A stretch of DNA of 64,000 nucleotides from Mogibacterium neglectum (GCF_030644205.1 NZ_CP128647.1:1116001-1180000), one strand, 5' to 3'; shown: positions 9,198-19,103, numbered from the stretch's first letter. Made by a program: numbers and translations. Notes: a model not told the origin generated them from the sequence alone.

Positions 9198-10559
9198 CTA
9201 GTCTTCAAAGATTGTTCCAGCCCTAAAGTTCTTAGATGATGGCATGTACTTCATCAGTAGGTAGTAAACAATCCCTGTTGGGATTAGGCTGACATACCAG
9301 GATAGGTCTACGACGAATACTGATACGAGGGCTCCAACAGCGATTGAAATTATAGCTGCCCAGTTGATTCCCTTGAAAGGTCCCTGCTTGTCGTAAAGAT
9401 TATTGATATCAAGCGTGCTCTTACGTAGGAAGTAGTAGTCTACAACCATTACAGCAAAGATAGGTCCTAGGAATGCGGATTATACCTTTGTGAAAAGGGA
9501 TAGTCCTGCAGCTGAATCAGCTGTAACGAGCTTCCAAGGCATAACGCAGACAGATAGGATACCAACGAGCACTGTCGCATGTGACCACTTCATTTTGAAT
9601 GACTCCATCAGAACGTATGCTGGTGGAACGATATTGTTGAGCACATTAGTAGTAACCTGCGCGAATGCGATAAATAGCAGTGTAATAACTGTGAGGAACT
9701 TGCTTCCCATCGTTGTTGAGAACACAACTACTGGATCAGAGTTTCCTGTTGCTGCCGTAACGAGAAGTCCGATGAGACCCATGAACAGTGTTACGGGCAG
9801 AATAGCGATAGTGTAAATCGAACCAGTCTTAACAGACTTTATATCATCCTTTAGGTTTCTCGAATAATCTGATGCGTTGATGATCATTGTCGAGTAGATT
9901 CCAAGAAATGATGTTGTCGCAGCCCAGAAAGGCATGCCCCATGTACCCTTAACATTTGCAAACGATGCACTGATATCTACAGCGAACTTTGTCTTTACCA
10001 CGTATAGCATGTATGCAAGGATTGCTACAATAAATACGCAAGAGAAGTTCTCGAGCCACTTGATGCCGTGGAATCCTTTGATTGCAAGGCTAACCTGAAG
10101 CAGTGTGAAGAGGCCAAATACAACTGGAAGGTTGTCGAATCCCCAAAGAATCTTGAAGCAGCTGTTGATAGCACCAGCTCCGACCCATGACTGGAATCCA
10201 AACCACACAATAGCCGGAAGACCTCTAAGAACTCCTGGAATCTTTACACCAGTTGTACCGAAGCTAGATCTTAACTGAACGACGTATGGCATACCATACT
10301 TGTGTCCTGCATTACCGATAAGAACTAACGCAATTGCAATTACAAGGCATCCAATCGTCATAGCTAGAATAGCCTGAGCGATTGTAAGTGTGCCTATGAG
10401 CGCTGATCCCATCGAAAATGTACCTATGGATACACAACCACCTAGAAACGATGCTGTGTAAGATAGCGATCCCATGATTCGACTCTTTGTCGGCTGTAGG
10501 TCTTCATTGACTCCGACAACAAGATTCGGATCAAGTGTTTTGTTATCTACAATACTCAT
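9198..10559 (-). pseudogene. Second NCS1 allantoin-type permease, broken by an in-frame stop
   Basis: Conceptual length is 453 residues, close to the 456 of its intact paralogue at 6299-7669. The frame is continuous except for one TAA (minus strand, 9480-9482) after LSLFTKV. The next codons read SAFLGPIFAVMVVDYYF, and the paralogue has a Tyr (KIYSAFFAPIF) exactly where the stop lies, so a single Tyr-to-stop change explains it. The stop removes the last two or so membrane segments (about 93 residues). An ATG at 9449 could start only a useless tail. Likely inactive unless the stop is suppressed or is an assembly error. Confidence 0.88.
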
Positions 10560-10594
10560 TAAAATATTCTCCTTAATTTTTCAAATAATTTCGT

Positions 10595-11968
10595 TTAGAA
10601 TAGTCTCTTAACCAGTTCGCCTGTGCCCTTCTGACCAACAAGCTTACCGTCTTCTGCCATTAGCTCTCCTCTTACGAAAGTAGCTACAGGTAAACCCTTA
10701 CCTTTCATTCCTACAAATGCAGAAATCTTATTTACATAGTATAGTGAATCAGCTGTAATCTCCCATTCCCTCTCTGGATCGATGATCACGATATCAGCGT
10801 CAAAGCCAACCTTGATATCACCTTTCTTTCCATAAATATGGAATGCCTCAGCAGGTAGCTTAGCCCATGAGTTAGCAAGGACACGTGGGTCAACTCCGCG
10901 CTTAATGACTCCCTCAGAGTAAATCGCCTGAATACCACTCTGAATGCCACTAATTCCACCCCATACGTCAAATACATTCTCTATCTTCTGTCCTAAAATT
11001 TCATTGAACTTCTCATCATATGTACAAGGTGAATGATCTGATGCTAATCCAGCGAAAACACCTGATTCCACGCACATCCACATACCTTCCACATCTGCCT
11101 CAGTTCTAAGAGGAGGAGCACACTTGAAAAGTGGACCATTTTTTAGTACATCTTCTTCTGTAAATGATAGGTAATGTCCGCATGTCTCAGCAGACACCTG
11201 ATATCCTTCACACTGCGCCTCATATACCTTCTCGGCAGCTGCCGGATGGCTCACGTGACAGATGTGTGCACGGCACTCGAGCTCCTTCGCAATTTCTACT
11301 ACGGTTTCTGTCGCTACGATTTCCGATGCTGGAGTTCTTGAATCGAGAAAACCTCTCCACGTTAGATTACCAGCTTCTTTCTGAGCCCTTTCCCCTTCTT
11401 TGATCATCGCAAAATCTTCGCAATGAAATCCAGCCATGCCACCAAACTCCTTAATGATTTTCATAGCCTGATATGCCTGACCATATGTCAACGGTGAATA
11501 GTCTGGTGAAACTGGCCCAAGAAATGACTTGAAAGCGATTACTCCTCGCTCATCGAGTCCCTTCAGCTGGTCAAGATTACCAGGAACAAGGCCGCCCCAG
11601 AACGCAAAGTCAGAGTACGCATTAGGTTGAACCTTTGCTAACTTAGCGTCGAAAATCTCAGGTGTCGTGAGCGCTGGTTCATTTTGAAGTGGCATATCAA
11701 TAACGGTTGTATATCCGCCAACTACAGCTGCTGCGGTTCCATGCTCATAATCTTCTCTCCACTCATAACCCGGGTCATTAAGATGAGCATGAGTGTCGAT
11801 AGCTCCAGGAAAAACCTGCTTGCCAGCTGCATCAATTACATTAGTCGCTTCAGGTTCATCACCCTTTGCTAGGATAGCTGCGATCTTGCCATCTTTGACA
11901 GCAATATTAGCCTCCTGAACTAGATCAGGTGTAACTACCTGTCCGCTCTTAATTAATAAATCATACAT
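10595..11968 (-). CDS. Allantoinase (AllB)-like amidohydrolase, copy 2
   Basis: 457 residues, clearly paralogous to the allantoinase at 7698-9101, with the same metal site: H60 and H62 (THAHLN), K147 (AFKSF), H182 (GFHCE), H238 (ICHVSH) and D311 (ASDHSP). Substrate-loop residues differ from copy 1 (GPVSPDYSP against CPNGSLFP), so one of the two may prefer another ring, such as a hydantoin. First gene of the leftward operon, with GAGAGGGGATT before the ATG and the region 11969-12257 as its promoter region. Confidence 0.87.
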   Translation of the reverse strand: MYDLLIKSGQVVTPDLVQEANIAVKDGKIAAILAKGDEPEATNVIDAAGKQVFPGAIDTHAHLNDPGYEWREDYEHGTAAAVVGGYTTVIDMPLQNEPALTTPEIFDAKLAKVQPNAYSDFAFWGGLVPGNLDQLKGLDERGVIAFKSFLGPVSPDYSPLTYGQAYQAMKIIKEFGGMAGFHCEDFAMIKEGERAQKEAGNLTWRGFLDSRTPASEIVATETVVEIAKELECRAHICHVSHPAAAEKVYEAQCEGYQVSAETCGHYLSFTEEDVLKNGPLFKCAPPLRTEADVEGMWMCVESGVFAGLASDHSPCTYDEKFNEILGQKIENVFDVWGGISGIQSGIQAIYSEGVIKRGVDPRVLANSWAKLPAEAFHIYGKKGDIKVGFDADIVIIDPEREWEITADSLYYVNKISAFVGMKGKGLPVATFVRGELMAEDGKLVGQKGTGELVKRLF

Positions 11969-12257
11969 ATAATCCCCTCTCTATAGCCTTTTAGACCATA
12001 AATGTGAAGTAAATAATAAAATTAGTTAGCTACATTCTTTTTTTGTAAAAAAGCGGTCAACCAATTTCAACATTTCTATGGATATATACTACATTAGTAG
12101 TTAAAAATCTTCAATAACCTTATTTATTTAAATACGTATTAATTGTCTATTTTTAATTAAAATTTTCTATTATTTCTCGTGGTTGTACCATCTGACTAAA
12201 ACTAGTTTTATTTTTTGATATAATAGTATTAAAAATTCCAAATCGAGGATAGTTAAG
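11969..12257. promoter_or_regulatory. Divergent control region between allantoinase operon and DUF2877 gene
   Basis: No ORF. It holds GGTCAACCAATTTCAAC (12055-12071), sharing TCAACCAATTT with the region before allE. On the plus strand TATAAT at 12219-12224 is a good -10 for the DUF2877 gene but has no fitting -35; GTGGTTGTACCA (12179-12190) lies just upstream, which would suit an activator-dependent promoter. The ribosome site before the plus-strand gene is GAGGATAG. Confidence 0.5.
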
Positions 12258-13196
12258 ATGAATATATTGCAAACATCTATGTACATAATAAAAACTTTCA
12301 GTAGACTGAAATCAGCTAAATATAGACCAAACTTAGACTTGTACGTTCATTCAATATATGAACGTACTATAAACCTGATGCTAGATGGTCAGCTTGTAGC
12401 ACTGCAAATTGCTGATTCTCCAGTTTCTCCTATAAGCATCATTTTGCCATTAGACGAGACGGGCCTAGATAATCTAAAAATTAAAACTAATAGTCCAGTA
12501 TCGATAGATGGTTCAAATTTGTTAGTTGGAAAAACCAATTTTTCATTTAATCACGTATATGAAGTTTATAATGATACACTATATGAACATAGCTCCTCAT
12601 CGTCATTAAAGGATGTAGTATGGCAGCTTATAATAAACTCAGGTAAAGACGGTTTTTCAACCCTTGTAAAGTCACAAAATACTCCAGATGACATTGCTCT
12701 TTCATATGCCAAGAAAAAATTCATTGATGCAGAGTCAGAGTGTGATCTCATGATGTCTATAAATCCATCTGACGAGTCTATTATATCCGATCATCTTGTT
12801 AAAATGTGTAATTCACTATCGAGTCTGATAGGCGTTGGTACTGGACTTACACCTAGTGGAGATGACTTTATAACAGGAATACTTTCGACATTCAAAGCCC
12901 TCCCACAATGCTTTAACCATAAAATGATTTCCCATCTATGTAACTCAATATGTAGCAGACGAAATAATACCAACGAAATAAGCAGCACATTCATTGACTG
13001 TGCATTAAGAGGTCAATTTAGTAAAGCAATCATAGATTTGTATGGTTCTGTATGTTCATCTAATGTTAATTCATCGGAAATCGGGCAAGAAACAAAGGAG
13101 AATTTACTAAATAGTTTTCTAGATATTGGACATACATCTGGCATAGATACATTAACTGGAATATATTGGAGCATGGCAAATCTTTCTAAAATTTAA
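12258..13196 (+). CDS. DUF2877 protein, AllH-like (oxamate carbamoyltransferase subunit)
   Basis: 312 residues. The family signature is seen as GVGTGLTPSGDDFITG at about 193-208; the rest is poorly conserved. DUF2877 proteins such as E. coli YlbF/AllH are encoded beside FdrA and YlbE/AllG, and together these are linked to oxamate carbamoyltransferase. Here the gene is divergent from the allantoinase operon and about 11.5 kb from fdrA, yet in the same allantoin locus, supporting that role. No signal peptide or membrane segment. Base composition is AT-rich like its surroundings. Confidence 0.82.
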   Translation: MNILQTSMYIIKTFSRLKSAKYRPNLDLYVHSIYERTINLMLDGQLVALQIADSPVSPISIILPLDETGLDNLKIKTNSPVSIDGSNLLVGKTNFSFNHVYEVYNDTLYEHSSSSSLKDVVWQLIINSGKDGFSTLVKSQNTPDDIALSYAKKKFIDAESECDLMMSINPSDESIISDHLVKMCNSLSSLIGVGTGLTPSGDDFITGILSTFKALPQCFNHKMISHLCNSICSRRNNTNEISSTFIDCALRGQFSKAIIDLYGSVCSSNVNSSEIGQETKENLLNSFLDIGHTSGIDTLTGIYWSMANLSKI

Positions 13197-13205
13197 TTAA
13201 TGACT

Positions 13206-13256
13206 AGTGGTTGAAACGAAAGTATTTTTAAAAAATTTAATTATTTTTCAACCACT
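13206..13256 (+). terminator. Inverted repeat after the DUF2877 gene, terminator or operator
   Basis: AGTGGTTGAAA (13206-13216) and TTTCAACCACT (13246-13256) are perfect 11-bp arms separated by 29 AT-rich bases, and TTTTT follows the right arm. It can end the DUF2877 transcript. The arms also contain the GGTTGA/TCAACC string seen in other control regions of this locus and lie just upstream of the -10 TATAAT (13277-13282) of the nitroreductase gene, so an operator role is equally possible. Confidence 0.5.
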
Positions 13257-13309
13257 TTTTAATTTTCATGGTACAATATAATTATCTAAGAAGAAAGGAA
13301 GTATTTGAA

Positions 13310-13837
13310 ATGAGTTTACTAACAACAATGCAAAAGAGACGCAGTGTCCGTAAGTATAACGCTGAACCTGTTACAGAAAAAGAATTAAATGATATTGTTT
13401 CAGCTGCCCTGCTCGCCCCAAACGGCAAGGGACTTAGACCTTGGGAATTTGTAGTTATCAGAGACAAGAATACTCTTAGAGAACTTATAAACTGTCGCAA
13501 GGGTGGTGCAAAGATGCTCGAGACAGCTAATGTTGCCATTGCAGTTTACTCTGATTCAGATAAGACTGATACATATACGGAGGATAGCTCAATTGCTATG
13601 ACTCACATGCTACTCGAGGCGTCCAGTCTTGGCTTAGGTGCAGTTTGGCTTCAGATTCGTCTTCGCCCTTCGAACGAGGAAGGTGTTACCGCCGAGGAGT
13701 TTCTAAACGCAAGAATAAACCCACCTAAGAATATGCAAGTGGAGGCATTGTTAGTGCTCGGTCATGTTGATGAACAGCCTGAAACTCAGGAGCTTCCAAG
13801 TTTTCCTTCAGATAAGATTCATAATGAAAAATGGTAA
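13310..13837 (+). CDS. Nitroreductase-family FMN protein
   Basis: 175 residues starting MSLLTTMQKRRSVRKY at the ATG at 13310, seven bases or so after AAAGGAAG; an upstream in-frame ATG at 13268 overlaps the promoter and is unlikely. The RRSVRKY motif binds FMN phosphate, LAPNGKGLRPWEF and GLGAVWLQIR are typical of the family of small nitroreductases. Such enzymes reduce nitro compounds or quinones with NAD(P)H, the natural substrate being mostly unknown. It closes the rightward pair with the DUF2877 gene. Confidence 0.88.
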   Translation: MSLLTTMQKRRSVRKYNAEPVTEKELNDIVSAALLAPNGKGLRPWEFVVIRDKNTLRELINCRKGGAKMLETANVAIAVYSDSDKTDTYTEDSSIAMTHMLLEASSLGLGAVWLQIRLRPSNEEGVTAEEFLNARINPPKNMQVEALLVLGHVDEQPETQELPSFPSDKIHNEKW

Positions 13838-13878
13838 ATTACATATCCTAACAAAAAATACAAATCATAAATTTTAAA

Positions 13879-13915
13879 AAAAGCAGCACATTCAATAATT
13901 GAATGTGCTGCTTTT
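13879..13915. terminator. Bidirectional terminator
   Basis: AAAAGCAGCACATTCAA (13879-13895) and TTGAATGTGCTGCTTTT (13899-13915) form a perfect 17-bp stem with a three-base loop. It lies between the converging nitroreductase and lipoprotein genes, with A and T runs on both flanks. Confidence 0.92.
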
Positions 13916-13929
13916 ACAGTTTCATATAA

Positions 13930-14721
13930 TTACTTCATCTCGAAAGAGAAAGGTAGCTCAAGTTCATTTCCTTCGTTATCTGCGCCTTCTAATGTAAATG
14001 TAAATGGAAGATTTGAATCTATCCTCTTGAATACAATTACTCCCGAAATACTTCCTCCAGATTTTATGTGCTTAGCCACTTGAATATCATCATACAGGTA
14101 ATTATCTAAATCAGCCTCATAATCATTGTCGTCTTGACTAACTATGCTTTGCTCTGGATATAATTCGATATTTTTCTTAGTGCCGTTCTTAACCTTAATG
14201 TAAACTCTCGTCTCATCACTTGTTAAATCGACCTTTTGTACGGTAGCTGCAATACCCTTAATCTTAACTGTATATCCAACATCGAGAGTTTCTTCTGCAG
14301 GAATCGCATCGGTTGATTTTATCTTCTCAATCTTTTTAGCTTTGAGTTTAACAGCAGTCATCTCTGTTGATTCCTCGTCAACAACGTTCGTTTTTCCAAG
14401 AACCTTACCTTTAACCTTTATATATTCGCCATCTTCGTACTTAACATCATTATCAGATACAACGACAACTGTTGGATGCTCTTGCTTGGCGAAATTTTCG
14501 TATCCTTGCAGGTGAATCTCACCGTGAACCTTATCTACAGCAACAATCTGTATTGTCAACTCCTTTATCGTCTTACCTTTAAATTCCTCAGGGTTCGCAT
14601 AAAGCTCTTTGAGTTTTGATTCGCTAAAAGAAGACGAGCAAGCTGACATAGAAATACCAATCACTATAGCTAGCATTAATACAAAAAATATCTTAATTAA
14701 ATGTCTTTTTGATATAAACAT
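13930..14721 (-). CDS. Lipoprotein with DUF4352-like C-terminal domain
   Basis: 263 residues with a lipoprotein signal peptide: basic start, hydrophobic core and lipobox SMSAC with Cys28. Residues about 35-125 resemble an OB-fold tRNA_anti-like module (FKGKTIKELTIQIVAV, EYIKVKGKVLG). Residues about 145-263 look like the immunoglobulin-like DUF4352 fold (VGYTVKIKGIAATVQKV, FTFTLEGAD). It is expected on the outer face of the membrane. Function is unknown; other lipoproteins of this build are often stress or immunity-type proteins. It stands alone, between a terminator and the dehydrogenase. Confidence 0.8.
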   Translation of the reverse strand: MFISKRHLIKIFFVLMLAIVIGISMSACSSSFSESKLKELYANPEEFKGKTIKELTIQIVAVDKVHGEIHLQGYENFAKQEHPTVVVVSDNDVKYEDGEYIKVKGKVLGKTNVVDEESTEMTAVKLKAKKIEKIKSTDAIPAEETLDVGYTVKIKGIAATVQKVDLTSDETRVYIKVKNGTKKNIELYPEQSIVSQDDNDYEADLDNYLYDDIQVAKHIKSGGSISGVIVFKRIDSNLPFTFTLEGADNEGNELELPFSFEMK

Positions 14722-14773
14722 ACGTGCCTCCTGCGGAGTATGGAGCTCCGACTAAAAAGTCTATTTCGTTGGA

Positions 14774-15724
14774 TTACAGCATTTTTCTAATCTGTTTTCC
14801 ATCCATCCAAGATGTAATATTCTCAAATACCATCTCTGCACGTCTATCGATGGATTCCCTCGTATCAAAGCCTATGTGAGGTGTACAAACTAGGTTAGGA
14901 GCACCAATAAGCAGGTGATCTTTAGGAAGCGGAGGATCCTTCTCGAATACATCTATTCCAGCTTTAATCCTGCCCTCTCTAAGCGCATTCGCTAACGCTT
15001 CTGTCTTAATTACAGGACCTCTTGCTGTATTCACGAGTATTGCTCCTTGCTTCATAGCGGCAATTTCTTTTTCCCCGATTAAACCTTTAGTTTCTGGTGT
15101 CAAAGGAGTGTGGATGGAAATAATATCTGCATTAGCCATGACATCGATGAGTGGCATATACTCGAGTCCAAGAGCCTTGGCTGCGGTTTTCTCACTCCTA
15201 TTAAAACCAATAAGTTTACAGCCAAACGCCTTGAAGATAGAAGCCGTTCTAATGCCGATTGCGCCTGTACCTACTATTCCGACAACCTTGTCTGCGAGCT
15301 CTCTGCCTGCGAGGCTACCCTTACCCAATCCATTTTGAACTGCTTCGTTGCATACAGTGATATTTCTCAAACAGTCCAAAGTCAATCCTACTGCTAGCTC
15401 CGCTACCGCATCGTCACAGTATCCGCCCGTATTGGATATAAGCACGCCCTTTTCTCTGCATGCTTCCACGTCCACATGATCTATTCCCACGAATGCAACT
15501 GAGATGAATTTAAGATTCTCGTCTGTTCTAACGACCTCTCCAGGAAGTGGATGATTTGCTATGATGAGAACCTCTGCATCTTCAGCACGTTTTATTAGTT
15601 CACTTGTATCGGTAGTCACAGTATCGTATGACTTAAATGTATGACCTTGTTCTGTCAGTGTGCTCGATAGTCTCTTCAATGTGTCCTCGGAAATGCCTAG
15701 TGGCTCCATAAGAATAATCTTCAT
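14774..15724 (-). CDS. D-isomer-specific 2-hydroxyacid dehydrogenase
   Basis: 316-residue NAD-dependent reductase/oxidase of 2-hydroxy acids. The Rossmann motif GTGAIG is at 152-157 and the catalytic set is complete: R235 in NTARGP, E261 in DVFEKDPP and H283 in TPHIGF. The exact acid (glycerate, glyoxylate, hydroxyisocaproate, lactate) cannot be read from the sequence. The ATG follows GGGGGAAC. A -10 TATAAT lies at 15765-15770 on the minus strand, overlapped upstream by a long inverted repeat. Confidence 0.9.
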   Translation of the reverse strand: MKIILMEPLGISEDTLKRLSSTLTEQGHTFKSYDTVTTDTSELIKRAEDAEVLIIANHPLPGEVVRTDENLKFISVAFVGIDHVDVEACREKGVLISNTGGYCDDAVAELAVGLTLDCLRNITVCNEAVQNGLGKGSLAGRELADKVVGIVGTGAIGIRTASIFKAFGCKLIGFNRSEKTAAKALGLEYMPLIDVMANADIISIHTPLTPETKGLIGEKEIAAMKQGAILVNTARGPVIKTEALANALREGRIKAGIDVFEKDPPLPKDHLLIGAPNLVCTPHIGFDTRESIDRRAEMVFENITSWMDGKQIRKML

Positions 15725-15776
15725 TTTATTAGTTCCCCCTGCATTTTATCTAATGTTAACTTTTATTATATCACAA

Positions 15777-15817
15777 TGACAGCTAATCACATTATGAAAA
15801 AATATGATTGGCTGTCA
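15777..15817. repeat. Inverted repeat upstream of the hydroxyacid dehydrogenase
   Basis: TGACAGCTAATCA (15777-15789) and TGATTGGCTGTCA (15805-15817) pair over 13 bp with one wobble and a 15-base spacer. On the minus strand it lies between the ADP-ribosylglycohydrolase stop and the -10 of the dehydrogenase. There is no following T run, so it may be an operator covering the -35 region, or a weak terminator of the upstream operon. Confidence 0.55.
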
Positions 15818-15868
15818 GGTAGATAGTATTAAGTTACGTAAAATCTTATTCCATTTTCTTAAGTGTAT

Positions 15869-16927
15869 TTAAATATTTGATAAACTTTTTGAAAGTCTTT
15901 CTAATCTAAAATCATTTTGTTTTTCAACAATATCAATCCATTCTTCAGAAAATATAGTAGCTCCATGCAAAGCACCAATAATAGCACCTACAATTGTTGA
16001 TATAGCGCATGTCTCATCACCGATATTTACAGCATCAAAGATAGCCTGAATCGGGTTATTTTTTCGTGCAATCACTAAACCAATTGCAGTAGGTACTGTT
16101 TCTGCAATCTCTGGACCACAACCAATAATATCACGCAATTCGTCTACTGCTACATCTGAGTTGTAATTCTTCAAGGCAATCTGCTGTGCAATTTTTATTC
16201 TTTTATAAATAGATGGACCTGGATAATCATTTACCATATCATCGTCTAAAGCTAACTGATATCCCTTTTGTGCACCATATAAGGATTTCTGCACTACACT
16301 GAACACTGTTGATTGCTCTTGGAATGCTTCTGCTATTGCTGTTGCTACTGCACAAGCCCCAGAAATACTAAGCCTGTCATCATGCGAAGTCATCGTAATT
16401 GTTTTTGTGTTTAATATTACATCATTAATCTGCTCGTTATTTATCATCCCGGTTGCAATTGCCTTGCACGCAGCCCCATTAGATGATAATGCATAGAAAT
16501 GCCCTTTGAATAATTTATTCCCTAAATGACCTGACGTAGACCAAAAGTCACTATTATCTTGCATATTTAATAGATTTAGCACTTTTCTTGTAGTCATTCC
16601 TGCAAACTGTTCAAAATATTCACTTTTGCCCCATTTTTTTAAAGCGTTAATAGCTACATCACTATTGATAACCCCTTTGCTCTCTGCAATTTCCTTTAGT
16701 AAATAATACGGTATGCTAAAGGCATCTGTAACCTGCCCTAAAGCTCTCCCTTGAGCTGCAGTATCCTTATCTGGTTTTATAAAATCACGAATTAAACCTC
16801 CGTATATTTTTAATATTTCAAAGCGGCTTTTTCCATCTGTCGAGGAAGCAAGAGCATCCCCTATTGAAGCACCGCAAAGAGTAGAATATATTTTATATTC
16901 TTTATTACTAAAAGCTTTATCTTGCAT
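15869..16927 (-). CDS. ADP-ribosylglycohydrolase-family protein, degenerate metal site
   Basis: 352 residues, paralogue of the next gene upstream in the operon. The family fold is evident (TLCGASIGDALA at the start, ISTIVGAIIGALHG near the end), but the dinuclear-metal residues are altered. The N-terminal TDD triplet reads TDA (67-69), and the C-terminal D-x-D-T reads E-x-C-A (305-308). Members lacking these ligands are usually not hydrolases, so it may bind a ligand or regulate its active partner. Start abuts the stop of the upstream gene, showing tight coupling. It is the last gene of the seven-gene operon. Confidence 0.85.
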   Translation of the reverse strand: MQDKAFSNKEYKIYSTLCGASIGDALASSTDGKSRFEILKIYGGLIRDFIKPDKDTAAQGRALGQVTDAFSIPYYLLKEIAESKGVINSDVAINALKKWGKSEYFEQFAGMTTRKVLNLLNMQDNSDFWSTSGHLGNKLFKGHFYALSSNGAACKAIATGMINNEQINDVILNTKTITMTSHDDRLSISGACAVATAIAEAFQEQSTVFSVVQKSLYGAQKGYQLALDDDMVNDYPGPSIYKRIKIAQQIALKNYNSDVAVDELRDIIGCGPEIAETVPTAIGLVIARKNNPIQAIFDAVNIGDETCAISTIVGAIIGALHGATIFSEEWIDIVEKQNDFRLERLSKSLSNI

Positions 16928-17950
16928 TTACTGGTGCTCCTTTCCCAACTGAAGATCATATATAGCATTGGCCAAACCTAAAATATCGAGTTTGTTAACA
17001 TTTTCCATCGTTGATATAAAGTAATCTGGAAAGCTAGAATAACCATTAAGTGCTCCAACTATTCCACCTACAATAGTAGCTATAGTATCGGTATCGTACC
17101 CTATGCTCGCCGCTTCACTAATCGATCTCATCGAATCGCCTGAACAAGCAGCGATTATTCCAAAAGCTGTAGGAACAGTCTCTGATACGTGTAGACCTGT
17201 TCCAATGATATCAGCTATGTTACAAATACGCTCATCTATACTACCAGTTCCAAATCCAATATCCACCGCCATCTTTATACGCTTAACAACAGATGGTCCT
17301 GCAACGTTATTACCATTTGCTTTGCCTATCTTTTCACCTTCATTAGCTCCATAAATCCCTGCGTCTATAACATCATATAAATTCGAACCATCTCTAACCG
17401 CCTCGCTAACTGCAGCTGCCACCGCACACGCACCTGAAATAGCTAAATTATTATTATGCGTTACAGATGCTACTATAACAGCATCCTTAATTGCATTCTC
17501 CGTATCACCAGCGTTGATTAACCCTATTGGTGATATTCGCATTGCGGCGCCATTTGTAGCTTGTCTTGCTTTATTTTTTATCCCTTCTGAAAGCTGTACT
17601 TCTTCGCCTGCAAATCTTTTAATTGCAAGTCTTGTTGTCGGTCCTGCAAAACGATCAAAAAAAACAGCGTGTTTCGACCATTCGACAAGCGCATTTTGAA
17701 CTATCTCTTCATTTACTACTCCTACATTATCAACAATTTCTTTTGCAACAAAATACGCAGAACTAAAATCGTCTGTAAACCCACCAGCTTGATTTCCTGC
17801 ACCAAAAGTATCGTTAGGGGGCTTAATAAATTCTGTTACTTTACCTCCAAATGTATCAATTATTTGATTTGATGACCTTGCTTCAGTTGCTGCACCCATT
17901 GCATCACCGGCAGCGGCTCCAACAAGACATCCTAATATTTTATTGTACAT
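16928..17950 (-). CDS. ADP-ribosylglycohydrolase-family protein, intact metal site
   Basis: 340 residues of the DraG/ARH fold. The two magnesium-binding stations are intact: T59-D60-D61 in GGFTDDF and D286, D288, T289 in GYDTDT. The family removes ADP-ribose from proteins or small molecules, but operon-encoded members next to PfkB kinases (compare E. coli yegU beside yegV and the transporter gene yegT) probably act on nucleoside-type N- or O-glycosides. Neighbours here point the same way: a sugar ABC transporter, a PfkB kinase and a PsuG-like glycosidase. Ribosome site AAGGGGATAAGTGT precedes the ATG. Confidence 0.9.
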   Translation of the reverse strand: MYNKILGCLVGAAAGDAMGAATEARSSNQIIDTFGGKVTEFIKPPNDTFGAGNQAGGFTDDFSSAYFVAKEIVDNVGVVNEEIVQNALVEWSKHAVFFDRFAGPTTRLAIKRFAGEEVQLSEGIKNKARQATNGAAMRISPIGLINAGDTENAIKDAVIVASVTHNNNLAISGACAVAAAVSEAVRDGSNLYDVIDAGIYGANEGEKIGKANGNNVAGPSVVKRIKMAVDIGFGTGSIDERICNIADIIGTGLHVSETVPTAFGIIAACSGDSMRSISEAASIGYDTDTIATIVGGIVGALNGYSSFPDYFISTMENVNKLDILGLANAIYDLQLGKEHQ

Positions 17951-17973
17951 ACACTTATCCCCTTTTACTTAAA

Positions 17974-18000
17974 AGGGAAATACTACTACAGTATTTCCCT
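17974..18000 (-). terminator. Intra-operon hairpin after the binding-protein gene
   Basis: AGGGAAATACT (17974-17984) and AGTATTTCCCT (17990-18000) are perfect 11-bp arms with a five-base loop, followed on the minus strand by TTTTAAG. It sits between the binding-protein stop and the first ADP-ribosylglycohydrolase start. Such hairpins after a binding-protein gene often keep its message abundant and lower downstream expression. Confidence 0.7.
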
Positions 18001-18013
18001 AGGTGATTTTGTT

Positions 18014-19066
18014 TTATTTCCAATCTTCCATCTTTGAAATATTATCTTTTGAAACTAATATTATTGGAATGCTACTATCAAGTGTTGATACATCTTGTCC
18101 TTGTGATGCTTTCAGCATTGCAAGGACTGTTCTTCTTCCTCCAAGATAAGGAGACATTGCCACAGATGCATCTAATTCACCTTTTTTTATAGAAGCTTTA
18201 GCTTGAGATGTAAAGTCATTTCCGACTACAACAACTTTCTTTTTCAGCTTAAGTTCTTTTAGTGCTTTAATAACACCCATTGCCATATCATCATTTCCAC
18301 ACGTAATTCCAACAATATCAGGATGCGCTTGCATGATTGATTTTGTAGCGTCATATGCTTTCTGCTGATCAAAGTCGCATTGCTGTACTGCAACTACTTC
18401 CATTCCCTTTGATTCGAATACCTCTTTTGCACCATCTCTTCTGCCGTCTGACTGCGTTGCTCCTTCTGTACCAGCAATTATTGCTACTTTTCCCTTATTT
18501 TTCTTTTTCTTAGCTACAAACTTACCCGCCTGAACACCTTGTTCATGGAAGTCCATCTTTAGCTGACAATCGATATGTGCTCCTGCAAGCTTTAGGGCAT
18601 CCTTGTTCAAAGTTGTTCCACTTAAAATAACTTTTACACCGCTCTTATTCGCAGCAACTACACCATTAATAAGATTATTTTCAGATAGCGGAGATACTGC
18701 AATAGCGTCATAGTCTTTCGAAATCATCGTATTCATTATATTCAGCTGACCTGCAAAATCTGTGTCATTATCTGTCGCCTGAATGTCGATTTTTACGCCA
18801 TACTCCTTAGCAGTAGCTTCTGCGCCCTTCTTATTTGTCTGCCAAAACTCGTTTGATAGTGAGCTAAGAATTACACCTAGTTTTTCACCATTTTTCTTCT
18901 TGGGCAGTGGTGCCATACTCTTATCAAGTTCTGCTTGCGCCTTCGTAAACTCTGTGTCCTTTTTGCTGCTAGATTCATCGCTTTTCTTTTCGTTACAACC
19001 TGATAAAAGTGTCATACCGAAAGCAATTACTACTATCAGTGATAATGAGATAAATTTTTTTCGCAT
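18014..19066 (-). CDS. Ribose-type ABC transporter substrate-binding lipoprotein
   Basis: 350 residues with a lipoprotein signal (lipobox LLSGC, Cys24) and a periplasmic-binding-protein type 1 domain of the ribose/galactose (Peripla_BP_4) group: LGVILSSLSNEFWQTNKKGA, AIAVSPLSENNLI and VGITCGNDDMAMG are typical. It would capture a sugar or nucleoside-like ligand outside the cell for the permease and ATPase encoded just upstream in the operon. The linker after the Cys is rich in Ser and Lys. Ligand identity cannot be read from the sequence; the operon suggests a riboside. Confidence 0.92.
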   Translation of the reverse strand: MRKKFISLSLIVVIAFGMTLLSGCNEKKSDESSSKKDTEFTKAQAELDKSMAPLPKKKNGEKLGVILSSLSNEFWQTNKKGAEATAKEYGVKIDIQATDNDTDFAGQLNIMNTMISKDYDAIAVSPLSENNLINGVVAANKSGVKVILSGTTLNKDALKLAGAHIDCQLKMDFHEQGVQAGKFVAKKKKNKGKVAIIAGTEGATQSDGRRDGAKEVFESKGMEVVAVQQCDFDQQKAYDATKSIMQAHPDIVGITCGNDDMAMGVIKALKELKLKKKVVVVGNDFTSQAKASIKKGELDASVAMSPYLGGRRTVLAMLKASQGQDVSTLDSSIPIILVSKDNISKMEDWK

Positions 19067-19103
19067 TTCATAACCTCCTAAAGTGTCAATAAGTATTTTA
19101 TGC